From Viridothelium virens (taxonomy: Eukaryota > Ascomycota > Dothideomycetes > Trypetheliales > Trypetheliaceae): a stretch of DNA of 64,000 nucleotides. The notes under the pieces were generated by a model, which was not told where the DNA came from, did not search any database, and was given only the letters and a program-made list of their open reading frames with translations. The stretch lies in contig ML991794.1 of the NCBI GenBank assembly GCA_010094025.1, positions 186,001 to 250,000 of the forward strand. Direction: 5' to 3'. Position numbers and translations under genes: made by a program. Shown here one piece after another: positions 22,950 through 32,751 of this stretch. The stretch's first letter is position 1. Every line of letters begins with the position of its first letter.

Positions 22950-24470
22950 CTATGCTAGAAGCAAGTGTGATCCTCATCTGAGAGGACGGAACCTGCGGGG
23001 TAAACGCGGTGCTTTCCAGGTCTGGTTGGAGCTTTCGCGGATCATGGGGTGTTGCGCCTCTGATCCAGACTGGGAGAAGACCATTCCACGCAAGGGCAGA
23101 GGGAAGACTGGACCCGTATTTTCCAGGTTGATGGCCGTCGAGCCGAGTTGAAGCGGAGGCCCATGGTTGAAGTTTCCAAGGTAGGACGTACCTTTGTGCC
23201 GATCAAGACGGCGTGGGGGTCTGCCAAGAGCAGCATAGGGTGAAAGGGTGATACCTAGTATCGTAAGCAGCCTCTATCCCAACAATGACCCCAAGCGATG
23301 CCCACCGCTCAAAGAGCCACAGGGTGGGAGCTCTGAGGTGCCAACGTCTCCACGAATGCAGAGGTTTGCAGTCAGCAGCCTTACGCAGAATTGCGGCTGA
23401 AGGCCACGTTCTCGGGCGGGAAAAGCAAAGAGCTATGTCCTCGTCACCCGGAAACTGGTTGCGAGATCGATGCATTGTTGCCCAAAGCAGTATGGGCATC
23501 CCCCGCGTCTGGCGCGTGGGATGTCAAAGAGGCAGCATGCCCATGTGGCCCTGCAGTCGTAAATGCAAGTCATGAATGCCATCCGGGAACGGGCAGCAGG
23601 ACGCTGCAAGAATAATCTGATGCCTTCGCCACGCCACCTGCGTTGATCTTACTCGGCGTTTCTGCCTCTTGCCAAGGACCAGGGAGATTCCTTGCGCCTC
23701 AGTACCCCTCACCACGGAGGACGGTTGCCACAAATCAGTGTTGGAACGGCGTAGCGAGCGAACGGGCCTGCTGTGGTGAAGATGCGAATCGCGGTGGTGC
23801 CTCTCTCTTGCCATGCACCTATGGGTGCTTAGCAAAAATGGCTCAGCCCAGCAGTGCCACATCTGCCCGGGTCCATGGCGTTGAGAACGGCAGCACCAGT
23901 CAAGCCAGCAGAACCCCCACGCACTAGATGAACCTTCGTGCCTGTCCTGAGTCGTGGACGACGATGAAGCGCGTAACCCTGACGTCGCGCGTTCCTGCAT
24001 CACCCAATGACGGGAACCCAGCTGACCGACTTAAGCACCTTAAGCATCACCTGAACTTTCTCAGCCTTCAAGAAAAGCAAGTGGTCATGGGCCTTCCCTG
24101 GGACCTGCATCCCAGATTGGCAAATCGGTTATTCTCCAGCGCTTCCTTGCGCCATTCATGCACCCACTCAGCTCTTTTTGCCGTCCAGGGTACTAGACAC
24201 TGCAACCCGCATGTTCCCGTATAGCATGGCACCACTCTTGTCAAGAGCTGCTAAGACGGCAATCTTGCACTGTATTCCGCACACCGGGAGCCCGTAAGCC
24301 ATTCGTCGACCTGGGGAAAGCGTTCTTGCGCTCATCATGACAAGGCCTGGAAGGGTAACCCCCACGTGCGTTAAGGCCTTGTGGAGAAAAATCTTTCCAT
24401 AAGTATATAAATCTCGTAACTTTCGGTCATAAGCTTGAAACGGTGGGTCGCTTCGCAAGAACGCAATCAC
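22950..24470 (-). pseudogene. Relic coding region, family not recognised
   Basis: GC-richer than its left neighbour. On the - strand there are coding-like islands with small-residue-rich segments, for example SARTLSPGRRMAYGLPVCGI near 24300, VRGGSAGLTGAAVLNAM near 23920, and DAHTALGNNASISQPVSG near 23470. They lie in different frames and are broken by stops. A plausible intron with GTACGT near 23187 lies in the same stretch. I could not match any island to a family, so this may be one dead gene or two. The + strand open frames here show no domain either. Confidence 0.28.
24363..24410 (+). promoter_or_regulatory. Promoter elements of the DHDPS-family gene: CACGTG and TATATAA
   Basis: CACGTG at 24363-24368 and a TATATAA box at 24404-24410, about 165 bp before the ATG at 24572. 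The spacing fits a fungal core promoter with a short leader. Confidence 0.5.
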
Positions 24471-24571
24471 CGAGCTACCTTGGAATCAAGCACCGGCAAG
24501 CGAAGTCTATCGTATCAGTTCCTTGACCACTACAGAGCAACGCTTGTATTTTTAAGCCGTGCTTTCCTATC

Positions 24572-25645
24572 ATGTCTCCCCATCACGACTCTCCTTCGAC
24601 TCCTGAAGGCTTTTTGACTTCTAGTTTCGACGACATGTCTATCAGAACGGCAACTTCCTTTGATAATGTTTCAATCGACTCTTCCGATATCAGCTCCAGC
24701 ATCAAACGACCTCTAGCGCCCGGTGTCTATGTCCCTACCGTAGCTTTCTTCGATCCTATTACAGAAGATTTAGATATAAAGACAGTGAGCCAGCATGCAG
24801 TACGGCTAGTCCAGGCCGGAGTGGTGGGCATCACTACCCAAGGATCCAATGGCGAAGCAGTACACTTGACCCACTCGGAGAGAAAGCGAGTCACGATCGC
24901 TACTCGCAAGGCACTGGATGAGGCCAATTTCAATGACATACCGATCATCGTCGGTTGCGGCTCACAGTCCACACGAGAGACCATCGAACTTTGCAAAGAA
25001 GCAGCACAGTCTGGTGGCGATTACGCTCTTGTACTCCCCCCTTCATACTACAAGACTCTGTTCGCTGCCGACTCAGTCCTGGACTATTTCATGGACGTGG
25101 CAACCGCATCTCCTATCCCTATCATCATCTACAATTACCCCGGCGCTGTCGCTGGCCTTGATCTCTCATCGCAAGATATCATTGAGCTTGCAAAACATCC
25201 AAACATCATTGGATGCAAGCTCACCTGCGGTAATACTGGCAAACTCAATCGTATAGCCTCAGCGACTCGTGCTGCCACATTTTCCGATCCAGGATCAGGT
25301 TTCATGTGCATGGGCGGATCCGCGGATTTCACGCTCCAAACCCTCATCGGAGGAGGCTCTGGTATCATCGCTGGACTCGGCAACATCTCTCCGAAAGCCT
25401 GCGTCGAAGTTATGAATCTCTTCGAGGCCGGCAAGTTAAAGGAAGCGCGCAAGATGCAAGCCATCCTTGCTCGCGGTGATTGGGCAGCTATTCAAGGCGG
25501 TATCGTGGGAACCAAGAGTGCGATGCAGAGCTACCTTGGCTACGGAGGCTACGGAAGGAAGCCGCTACCGAGACCAGGGAAGGCAGAGGCTGGAAAATGG
25601 GCGAAAGACTTTGAGGAACTCATGCTATTGGAAAAGTCCTTATGA
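24572..25645 (+). CDS. DHDPS/NAL-family class I aldolase
   Basis: A single-exon gene of 357 residues. It has a TIM-barrel Schiff-base aldolase fold: the GTTGE-like loop is GSNGE at residues 91-95, the catalytic tyrosine lies in IIIYNYPG (Tyr187), and the Schiff-base lysine is Lys216 in NIIGCKLTCGN. Fungi make lysine by the alpha-aminoadipate route, so a true dihydrodipicolinate synthase is unlikely. Known fungal relatives include L-threo-3-deoxy-hexulosonate aldolase of D-galacturonate catabolism and 4-hydroxy-2-oxoglutarate aldolases. An N-terminal extension of about 45 residues, rich in Ser/Thr/Asp, precedes the barrel and may be a targeting or regulatory tail. ATG at 24572 is the first in frame. 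Confidence 0.9.
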   Translation: MSPHHDSPSTPEGFLTSSFDDMSIRTATSFDNVSIDSSDISSSIKRPLAPGVYVPTVAFFDPITEDLDIKTVSQHAVRLVQAGVVGITTQGSNGEAVHLTHSERKRVTIATRKALDEANFNDIPIIVGCGSQSTRETIELCKEAAQSGGDYALVLPPSYYKTLFAADSVLDYFMDVATASPIPIIIYNYPGAVAGLDLSSQDIIELAKHPNIIGCKLTCGNTGKLNRIASATRAATFSDPGSGFMCMGGSADFTLQTLIGGGSGIIAGLGNISPKACVEVMNLFEAGKLKEARKMQAILARGDWAAIQGGIVGTKSAMQSYLGYGGYGRKPLPRPGKAEAGKWAKDFEELMLLEKSL

Positions 25646-26452
25646 TAGTATAGGAGGCTAGCTTAATTCATTCCCTTAATTGAAGCGCTGCATGCTTTGG
25701 ATTGGCTAGGGGTTTGCTTCTCCTGTACATATCTTATTCAAATCCACTGGCATGGAGTTTCAATGGCGGTTATGTCGGAATCTAGTTACAATAGGATTGA
25801 ATCCAAGAATCTTATCACAAGTATCTATACCCGTGGTTATACCTCACCGCGGTACACGTACTGTTGGTGACTCCTAAAATATGTCCTTCGGAGTTTGATT
25901 ATCGTAGTCGGCAGAAAAGGCAAACATTAATTGGGGCTGGGCTGGAGCAACGCTAACTTCGCTCGCACCCAACAAAAGTGATTGCCTAGGATCTGTGCCA
26001 TATCACAAACACAAGTTATGAAGGCATAAGGTATGTTACTAGAATGATTCCACCATTCTGGGCTACGCTTGAAATCCTCAAATGACGTGACAAACTTGAG
26101 CGCGGACACGATGACTCTCAGCCACATCAAGGACTCAGCCGCAGTGACTCTACTATCACGCCGGTCAAGTGTGACTCAATGTAGCTCTTCATTTAAACGA
26201 GGCTTTACCCATGCAAGTTTATATTTTGTTGGAAATCTTCAACTTTCATATTCATATTCATTTTCATTCTCTGCAAAAGGAAGTTTGGCCTGTTACTTCA
26301 CTCTTCTGCCAAGTTTCCTTAACATTCCTTAAGCCTACGATAAAGCATTTATCCCCAAGAACCATTGCACTCTATCCTTCCCAAGTCCATTCCATTCCAT
26401 TGGTGCCATAAGAGCTCCTAGTCTTAGTTCACCCTATACCTGCTTTTCCACC
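25646..26452. other. Intergenic, no supported gene
   Basis: An 807 bp gap. The last 200 bp before the next ATG are pyrimidine-rich on the + strand, with TTCATATTCATATTCATTTT-like runs, as in many fungal promoters and leaders. Nothing else stands out. Confidence 0.45.
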
Positions 26453-27133
26453 ATGACCACCGACACCTTGACCTCCCTCCCTTCCTCCCCTTCGTCCGCC
26501 GACCTCCGTGGCCCCTCCACAGACAACCATCGCGCTCGCGCTCGCAGGCGTAAATACGATGCTTTCCAAAACGTCCACGAAGGTCAACTTGGTCACCCCC
26601 ACTACATCTCCGGGATCGATGGTGTCCCCTCTATCTTCTGCATCTTTCCTGCTGATTTATCGCAAGCGAAAGTGGCAACGATGACGAAGTGCGATCTCTG
26701 GGTGGAGGCACAGCATCAGGGTCCACCGAGATATCATCGGAGTCATCGGTGGGAGAAGCTTGGGTGGGATGGATGGAAAGGGAAAGGGAGGGGTAGGGGC
26801 AATCTGGAAATTGATGGTTGGGAGGAGGCGAGAGAGCAGATAGGGGAGGAGTGGGAGGCGAGAATGGATGCTTGGTACGAAGAGATGAAGATGTGGGAGA
26901 TGTCGGGCCCTGACGGAGAGGTTGAAGAGGACAGCGAGTGGGGTGAGGCAAGGAGGGAGGGAAATTTTGGGGTGCTTGTTGATTGGGCGAAGGCCGATTG
27001 GGAGGAGAAAAGAATGAGAGAGGCGGAGAAGGCGGGTTGGGATGTTATGAGTGAGGTCGGCTCGGTGGAGTCTGATGAGATAGAGGGTGGTTGGGGCCTA
27101 TTTTGGGATGAGTCTGATTTTGAGATCGTTTGA
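26453..27133 (+). CDS. Tryptophan- and glutamate-rich orphan protein
   Basis: A 226-residue open frame with ATG at 26453 in a good context (ccaccATGacc). I do not recognise a domain. The N-terminus is Ser/Pro-rich, followed by a basic patch (RARARRRKYDAF), a short hydrophobic stretch (PSIFCIFPADL), and a C-terminal half that is strikingly rich in Trp and acidic residues: I count 14 Trp in 226, many in W-x(2-6)-W spacing (KLGWDGWKG, EEWEARMDAWYEE, VDWAKADWEEK). It looks helical and charged. Mixed sense/antisense open frames here reflect biased codons. Convergent with the histidine-phosphatase gene 120 bp downstream. It could be a lineage-specific gene. Confidence 0.6.
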   Translation: MTTDTLTSLPSSPSSADLRGPSTDNHRARARRRKYDAFQNVHEGQLGHPHYISGIDGVPSIFCIFPADLSQAKVATMTKCDLWVEAQHQGPPRYHRSHRWEKLGWDGWKGKGRGRGNLEIDGWEEAREQIGEEWEARMDAWYEEMKMWEMSGPDGEVEEDSEWGEARREGNFGVLVDWAKADWEEKRMREAEKAGWDVMSEVGSVESDEIEGGWGLFWDESDFEIV

Positions 27134-27253
27134 GAGTGGACCGCGGACGTTCTCGCGCAGTCCTGTTTACCATGATACCCCAATGCAAGCTTTTGTCGCA
27201 GAAAGGAAGACATCCTTGCCTGAATAACTTGAATCACTTAACACTATGGAACG

Positions 27254-27928
27254 TCATAACTTGTCACGATGCATCTCTTCACTTGGCCCGTCTGCCGATC
27301 TTGCCCTATACGACTCTTCTGTCTCTTGAATCAACGCGTCCTCATGATCAGGAGGATCAAAAATATAAGTCCGATATTCAGCGTTCTTCCAATCACCGCC
27401 TGTCTGCCTCCCCTGTTCGTCAATATTACCCGTGACGTGATGTAGAAAGTTACCGTGCGATATCACCACAATCTCCTTTTCCTCTCGCGCTCGAAGCAAC
27501 AGCCGAAGCTGCCGTGCCCGAAGTTCTACGGTATGCCAATCTGGGGCCCATAAACCCTCCTTGCTGTTCCAGTCTTCCTGCACCAGTGAAAAGTCCACAA
27601 GCTTTCCAAATTCGGCTTTTAATGTACTTGGGTCATGGCCTGTATTGGACGGTTGGGACGAAGATTCCTGACCACGGGGAATAGCAAGTACTTGGCGCTT
27701 GCCGCTCTGTAGGTACGGCTCGAAGGAAATCAAGGCTGTCTGAATCGTTCGTCGGATTGGAGAAGCGCAAACCAGCTGGATGCGGTCGTGATAAGGGAAG
27801 ATGTCGCGTAGGTGCTCGCATTGCGCATAGCCATGTTCAGTGAGATCAGGATCTGGAATGTTTTGGTCATTGTAGAGATCATGAAGGCCTTGACCGTGAC
27901 GGACAAAGTGGATGTATCTTGGTGTCAT
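27254..27928 (-). CDS. Histidine phosphatase superfamily (phosphoglycerate-mutase-like) protein
   Basis: A single-exon gene of 224 residues. The phospho-accepting histidine is His11 in IHFVRHGQGLHD. The substrate-phosphate-binding arginine region is CASPIRRTIQTA, and the second catalytic histidine lies in VVISHGNFLHHV. The open frame extends 18 codons further upstream to a TTG, but the ATG at 27928 places the RHG motif near the N-terminus, as is usual in the family. Fungal members of this cytosolic group act on diverse small phosphates; the substrate is not predictable. A DPPDHEDALIQETEES tail follows the domain. Confidence 0.9.
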   Translation of the reverse strand: MTPRYIHFVRHGQGLHDLYNDQNIPDPDLTEHGYAQCEHLRDIFPYHDRIQLVCASPIRRTIQTALISFEPYLQSGKRQVLAIPRGQESSSQPSNTGHDPSTLKAEFGKLVDFSLVQEDWNSKEGLWAPDWHTVELRARQLRLLLRAREEKEIVVISHGNFLHHVTGNIDEQGRQTGGDWKNAEYRTYIFDPPDHEDALIQETEESYRARSADGPSEEMHRDKL

Positions 27929-29184
27929 CTCATCAAAATATCGAGTTACCGGTTCGAATATTTGAAAAGGACCTTCCTTCAAGAGATCTTCGTGCTGAAA
28001 GACTCAAAGAGCCACTACACAGGCGTAGGGTCGAGGAATGAGAGTTTTAATCAAATCTGCAACGTTAAAGACGATGTGCACCTCACCGTTTTGCTAGGAG
28101 ACCATGATTCTGGTATCTTATCTTCATATCCAGACATGTCCACAAAGCTGCGTCATGGGACCAATAGCGCTTCTTCAGCCAAAAAGAAGCTGCGCCTCTA
28201 AGCCAAGCCTACCACCGACCTTCGAGGCGACCTCAGCCTCATCTTCCCAACTTTGTACCACGCAACGGTTCCTCATTCTTCTTGTCTTCATACTCATCAG
28301 CTCCTGGAAACACAACAGCGGCATATTCAACGCAGCTCAGAGGATCTCCTAGCTTCCCCTCAGCTCGCGGCCCATCTGATAAGTGATTACTGAGTACGTC
28401 TGGAGGGATGCATCACCATGCGGCTTCGAGGCAGACGCAGGAACTCAGGATTGCGGGGTCGTTCGTGGCGCGAAACATGTGCGGAGTGGCATGCCAGGAT
28501 CGACCCAGCAGAGCCCGGTGGAATGGTGAGAGATCTTCCTCTTACTCAGATTCTAGATCGACCCTTCCTTGTGGAGGTGAGAAAAGCGTGGGGGTTTTCG
28601 GGATCTTCCAGCGGCATGGCATGGTGGCATGGTCTGTCCAAGTGGCCGGGTTGAGGTTCCTCCGAAACTGTCTCTGTCAGCGCTACTCTACTGGACTCAA
28701 CTCTCTCAGCTGCTAGAGTAAGCGAGAATGGCAACATTCACTTTCCTCCGGATTGAGGCTCCTCAGGTAGACCTCGAATATCTTCGGCCATTCACAAGTC
28801 TGACCTTTGTCCGTTAAGTTTATGAGCGTTCCTGGCTACTGGTGTGAATCATTCTCTCCTTTGACAAAGCAGCAATCTAGTGGCTACTTCGCAACTTTGT
28901 CTGTGGTGAGTAATTGTCGCGAACCTGTAGGTATCTCGGGATGGACTCTTTAATCTCCCCGAGTAGCGTGGGCTGGATTTTATGAAGTCATTTGCACGGT
29001 CGAGTAGTGGTCGTAGCAACTTGCAATCGTCCCTGTGAAGAGGAACAGTGGCTGAAGGTATAAGTATACTCTATCCCCTCAGAGCCAGATCATGACCAGG
29101 AGGACCTTCAGCTTTCATAAATCTGCAAACCTCGACCATTTTCCTGAAGTGTCTCAGCTCCTTATTCATTGAATCTTTAATACT
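27929..29184. other. Intergenic, upstream regions of the phosphatase and SDR genes
   Basis: A 1.26 kb divergent gap. A TATAAGTA element lies at about 29059-29066, 120 bp before the SDR start. Open frames of 60-130 codons exist on both strands without domains; one on the + strand (27812-28201) overlaps the phosphatase gene and is a shadow. Confidence 0.45.
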
Positions 29185-30131
29185 ATGTCGAAGAGTACAC
29201 CACCTCAAGTCTGGCTTGTTACCGGCTCCTCAGCAGGGTTGGGTTGGGAGATTGTCCGTGCTGCTCAGGAAGCCGGGCGTACGGTTATCGCATCATCTCG
29301 CAACCCTTCCAAGACTGCCGAAAAAGTGAGACGGGTCGAAGAGAAAGGCGGCTCATGGATTCCTCTGGACGTTGCCTCCCCGGATCTAGAGAAGCAACTG
29401 GACGTGGCACTGGAAAAATACGGCAAGATCGATGTGTTAGTCAACAATGCCGGGTTCGCTGTGTGTGGCACTCTTGAAGATGTCAGGTCTGTGGATATTT
29501 CAACCTCCCAGAATAGGCTGAATACCGTACATCTAATCTTGCTAATAGCATCGAGTTACAACGATCCGTTATGGAAACAAATTTTTTCGGTCCTCTGCGT
29601 ACGATGCGTCACATCATTCCGTCAATGCGGAAGCAAAAGCGTGGCACCATTGTGAATGTCACTTCAGAGGAAGGGATCCGCAGTATCCCTACTCTAGCTG
29701 GCTATACCGCCACCAAACATGCCCTCCAAGCCGCTACTATCTCAGTCCGTCAAGAAGTCGCTCAATTTGGCATCCGAGCTTTCGCTGTCGCACCTGGCGC
29801 CATCCGCACCGACTTCAATGACGCGGCAAGGGTAGTCGGACTCTCCGAGCCGTACAAGGGAACTACGAGTGACGACGTGGTGAAAATGCTGCTAGCAAGC
29901 GGGGGCAACCAGACTGGTGATCCGAAGAAAATGGCATCTCGAATTCTAGAATTGGTTGATGAGAGTGGAATTGTGAAGACTGTCGTGGAAAAGGGAGATG
30001 GATTTGAGAAATTAGATTGGATGCCGTTAGGAACGGATATTGGACCTGTCGCGAAGTCGATCGGTTCGGACCTAAAATCTAAGGCAGAGAAGTTGGAGGG
30101 GATTTGGAGCAGCGTCGATTATGACACTTAG
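29185..30131 (+). CDS. Short-chain dehydrogenase/reductase (classical SDR)
   Basis: NAD(P)-dependent oxidoreductase in two exons, 29185-29486 and 29549-30131, 294 residues. The cofactor loop is TGSSAGLG (TGxxxGxG) near residue 13. The structural NNAG motif is in VLVNNAGFAVCGTLED. The catalytic serine region is IVNVTSEEG and the YxxxK pair is in GYTATKHALQ. The intron (GTCTGT...CTAATAG, phase 2) joins LEDV to SIELQRSVMETNFFG, which restores the family sequence exactly. Substrate is unknown. It is not close to other biosynthetic genes. Confidence 0.92.
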
Positions 30132-30547
30132 GGGCTTGGTGTTGGAAGCCGGACCAAACATCGAGAACCATTTGACCATCCTGAATACCCAGGTATTATT
30201 GGCTGCTTGAGGTTTGCCCTGCTGTTGCTTGTTTACGGTGATGCTCTAGTCTTTCCTTCCTAGGTGATGTAGGTTAGGGGGTTACTCAGGTCGTATCTTG
30301 AAATATAGGTACCGAGTGTGGCCCTGCGTTGTGCCACCATGTGCTGTAGTGACGTACCTGCCAAGTTTGAGGTATGCATACAAAGCTTAGTGATCATTTG
30401 CAACTTCTGCATTCCCAGATCCATCAGCCAATCAGAATGAGCGTAGATTGCGTGCGTCCGCGAAAGAGTTTCGATTGACTCCGGAAACTTTACTAGTAGA
30501 GTATCCATAGCTACCTACAATCTAAGAATTGCTTTCCTCCAGTAGTA
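30132..30547. other. Intergenic, no supported gene
   Basis: A 416 bp gap between the SDR gene and the cyclotransferase gene, both on the + strand. Nothing beyond short chance frames is seen. Confidence 0.45.
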
Positions 30548-31655
30548 ATGGAGTTTCCTCCAGGATTTTCTCAGAACTTCTGGCTTTTTGGCTACGGGTG
30601 AGTTTGCAAAAGATAGGCCATTCTTTCTCGCAGGATCTCTTCACTCAAGTCATCGTTAAGTGCCACGAGTGGTAATTCCCACTGATCACTTTGAAAATCA
30701 CATCAACATCCGAAAAGATAATAAATTCTGCAAAATCGTTTCCTACTATCCTCGCTGACTGGTTGCTAATTGGGTCAAAGGAGTCTGATTTGGAAACCTC
30801 CACCCCATTTCGGTCGGTACATGTCTTTTCTCACACCACCACCGGCTGAGACAACTGTTTAGATAAGCGAGTCCCCGGTTATATTGAAGGTTATGTTCGT
30901 CGGTTCTGGCAGGTATGTAAAGAAATATCCGCAATAAGTGGCAGTGTAGCTAAGCGCAATAATCTAGGCTAGGTGTGTGACCCTTGACGAACTCCAATCG
31001 AAACTTCCTCATTTCAAGAAGCTGAGGTGGTATAGCGAAGACCATCGTGGTACCCCTGAAGCACCAGGGCGTGTGGTCACTCTGATTGAACGTTCGCACT
31101 GGGAAAGCCTTACCGATCACGTACGTTGCGGAAATGATTTTCAATCCTTGCGACGTTGATCTGACAAATGGCCATCAGCACAATTCAACACCTCCAAAAG
31201 TCTGGGGGGCCGCGTATCACATCCCACCCGAGCATGTCGACGAAGTCCGCTCCTATCTCGACATCCGCGAGATCAACGGCTACAGCATCCAATTTACCCC
31301 AATTCATCCGTCTCCCGAGCTCATCAAATCCTCGACAGAATGCACTGACCCCAAACCACACATTTCAAGTGCAGGATCCGAGCCCATTAACTGTCTAGTC
31401 TACATCGGACTTCCCAACAACCCTCAATTCCTTGGTCCGCAAGATCCGCAGGCATTGGCGGAGCATATCGTGCGGAGCAAAGGGCCGAGTGGCGAGAATA
31501 AGGTGTATCTCTACATGCTTGATGATGCTCTGAATGAGCTCAGTCTTGATAGCGGGGATGAGCATGTAAGTGATCTGGCACGGAGGTGTAGGAAGCTCGA
31601 CCCGGAAGGCATGGAAGGCAAGGCAACCGGTCACGAGGGGTTCAAAGATGAGTAG
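30548..31655 (+). CDS. ChaC-like glutathione-specific gamma-glutamylcyclotransferase
   Basis: Cleaves glutathione to 5-oxoproline and Cys-Gly in the cytosol (family knowledge). Five exons: 30548-30597, 30781-30812, 30863-30912, about 31018-31120 and 31179-31655. Joined, the first three read MEFPPGFSQNFWLFGYGSLI, then WKPPPHFDKRVPGYIEGYVR and RFWQ, exactly the family opening (YGSLIW and RRFWQ). Exon 4 gives EDHRGTPEAPGRVVTL, and exon 5 gives HNSTPPKVWGAAYHIP then YLDIREINGYS. The acceptor of exon 4 is unclear: the phase-0 choice after CAAG inserts about five residues (KLRWY) before SEDHRGTP. The 32 nt second exon is very small. The C-terminus ends in the usual helix with LARRCRKLD. Confidence 0.85.
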
Positions 31656-32751
31656 AGTAGGGTTGCCAGCACGGAGGAGCAGGAAGAAGTGGAAAATTAG
31701 GCATCATGATAGACTTTCGATAGAATGAGGAAATTGCCCGGTACAGAGGCAGTCCTGGTTGGTTTCGCCCTATTAACACTCAATCAATGTCGAGTAAATG
31801 GATATTGCTAATTGCGATCTAACGCTTGTAACATCGTCTTCACAGTTGATGGACAGAACGAGGCTCGAAGATTTCGTTTCAGTCGAAACGTTTGACGGCG
31901 AAGCTTTGGAAAAATATTTCAAATAGCTCATACGAAGAACTACCCTTGTCCGGCGAAAACTCGTACTGGTCTAGTTAAGATTGGGCCCATTTGCCATAGA
32001 GACACAGCTGCTCCAATCCAGTTCCCTTTCAATGGTGGAATAGATTGCACCGCGGTAATTTTGGTAAAGATTAGGAGTAGGAGTAGGAGTAGCCTGACAA
32101 TCATCATGTCCCTCTTGTTGAAAGCGCTGATACCTACCTTATAATATCCAAAGTTTTCGGTGCGATATAGCCCCCGTCTGCATCTTCTATCTCGCTTGAC
32201 ATTCTAGTTCACTCAACACTTGGCGCCCTGTAACACCTAGCCAAGCAGATCTTATCCACTTCACGACTCCGTTCAATGGCTGTGTCCACCGCTGTCTGCC
32301 TTGTTGCGGTGCGTCGCCGTTGTATTCCTGCTAAATATTAGACCCTGTACCATGTGATGCTCGGAACGAATGGCTCCCGAATTAGCTGTAAAATAACCTG
32401 GCCGAAGTATGCTGTTCGCTGAGAGTCGGTATCTGTCCAGCTCTAAGGACACAGAAAAGGGGACAAGGAGACACTTGTAACCAGGAAACTCGACCCACCG
32501 ATGGAAGAGTCCAGCATTCCGGTGATCGAGCCAACTTACGGATTCAAGAGATATCCCATAGCTCGATGTATTCTTCGGCGTGATCCCAAATGCAAATGTC
32601 CTATTTCTCCAGTCTGATCAAGGCGTTTTTCGGAATTCAGAATGCCGATAGAGTAACAACGGCTGCATCTTGTTCTTCGTATCTCATTAACTTCTCCTAT
32701 CTGAGAGGTCATATGATTGGTATTGGTGATTATGAACGATTTGCGCGGACC
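31656..32751. other. Intergenic, convergent 3' ends, with a small hexamer repeat
   Basis: A 1.1 kb gap between two convergent genes. Three TAGGAG hexamers in tandem lie at 32072-32089. No coding signal seen. Confidence 0.45.

Noticed and set aside
26743-27237. Long open frame on the - strand opposite the Trp-rich orphan
   Set aside because: Ser/Pro-rich shadow caused by the GAG/TGG-rich + strand gene; it has no domain.
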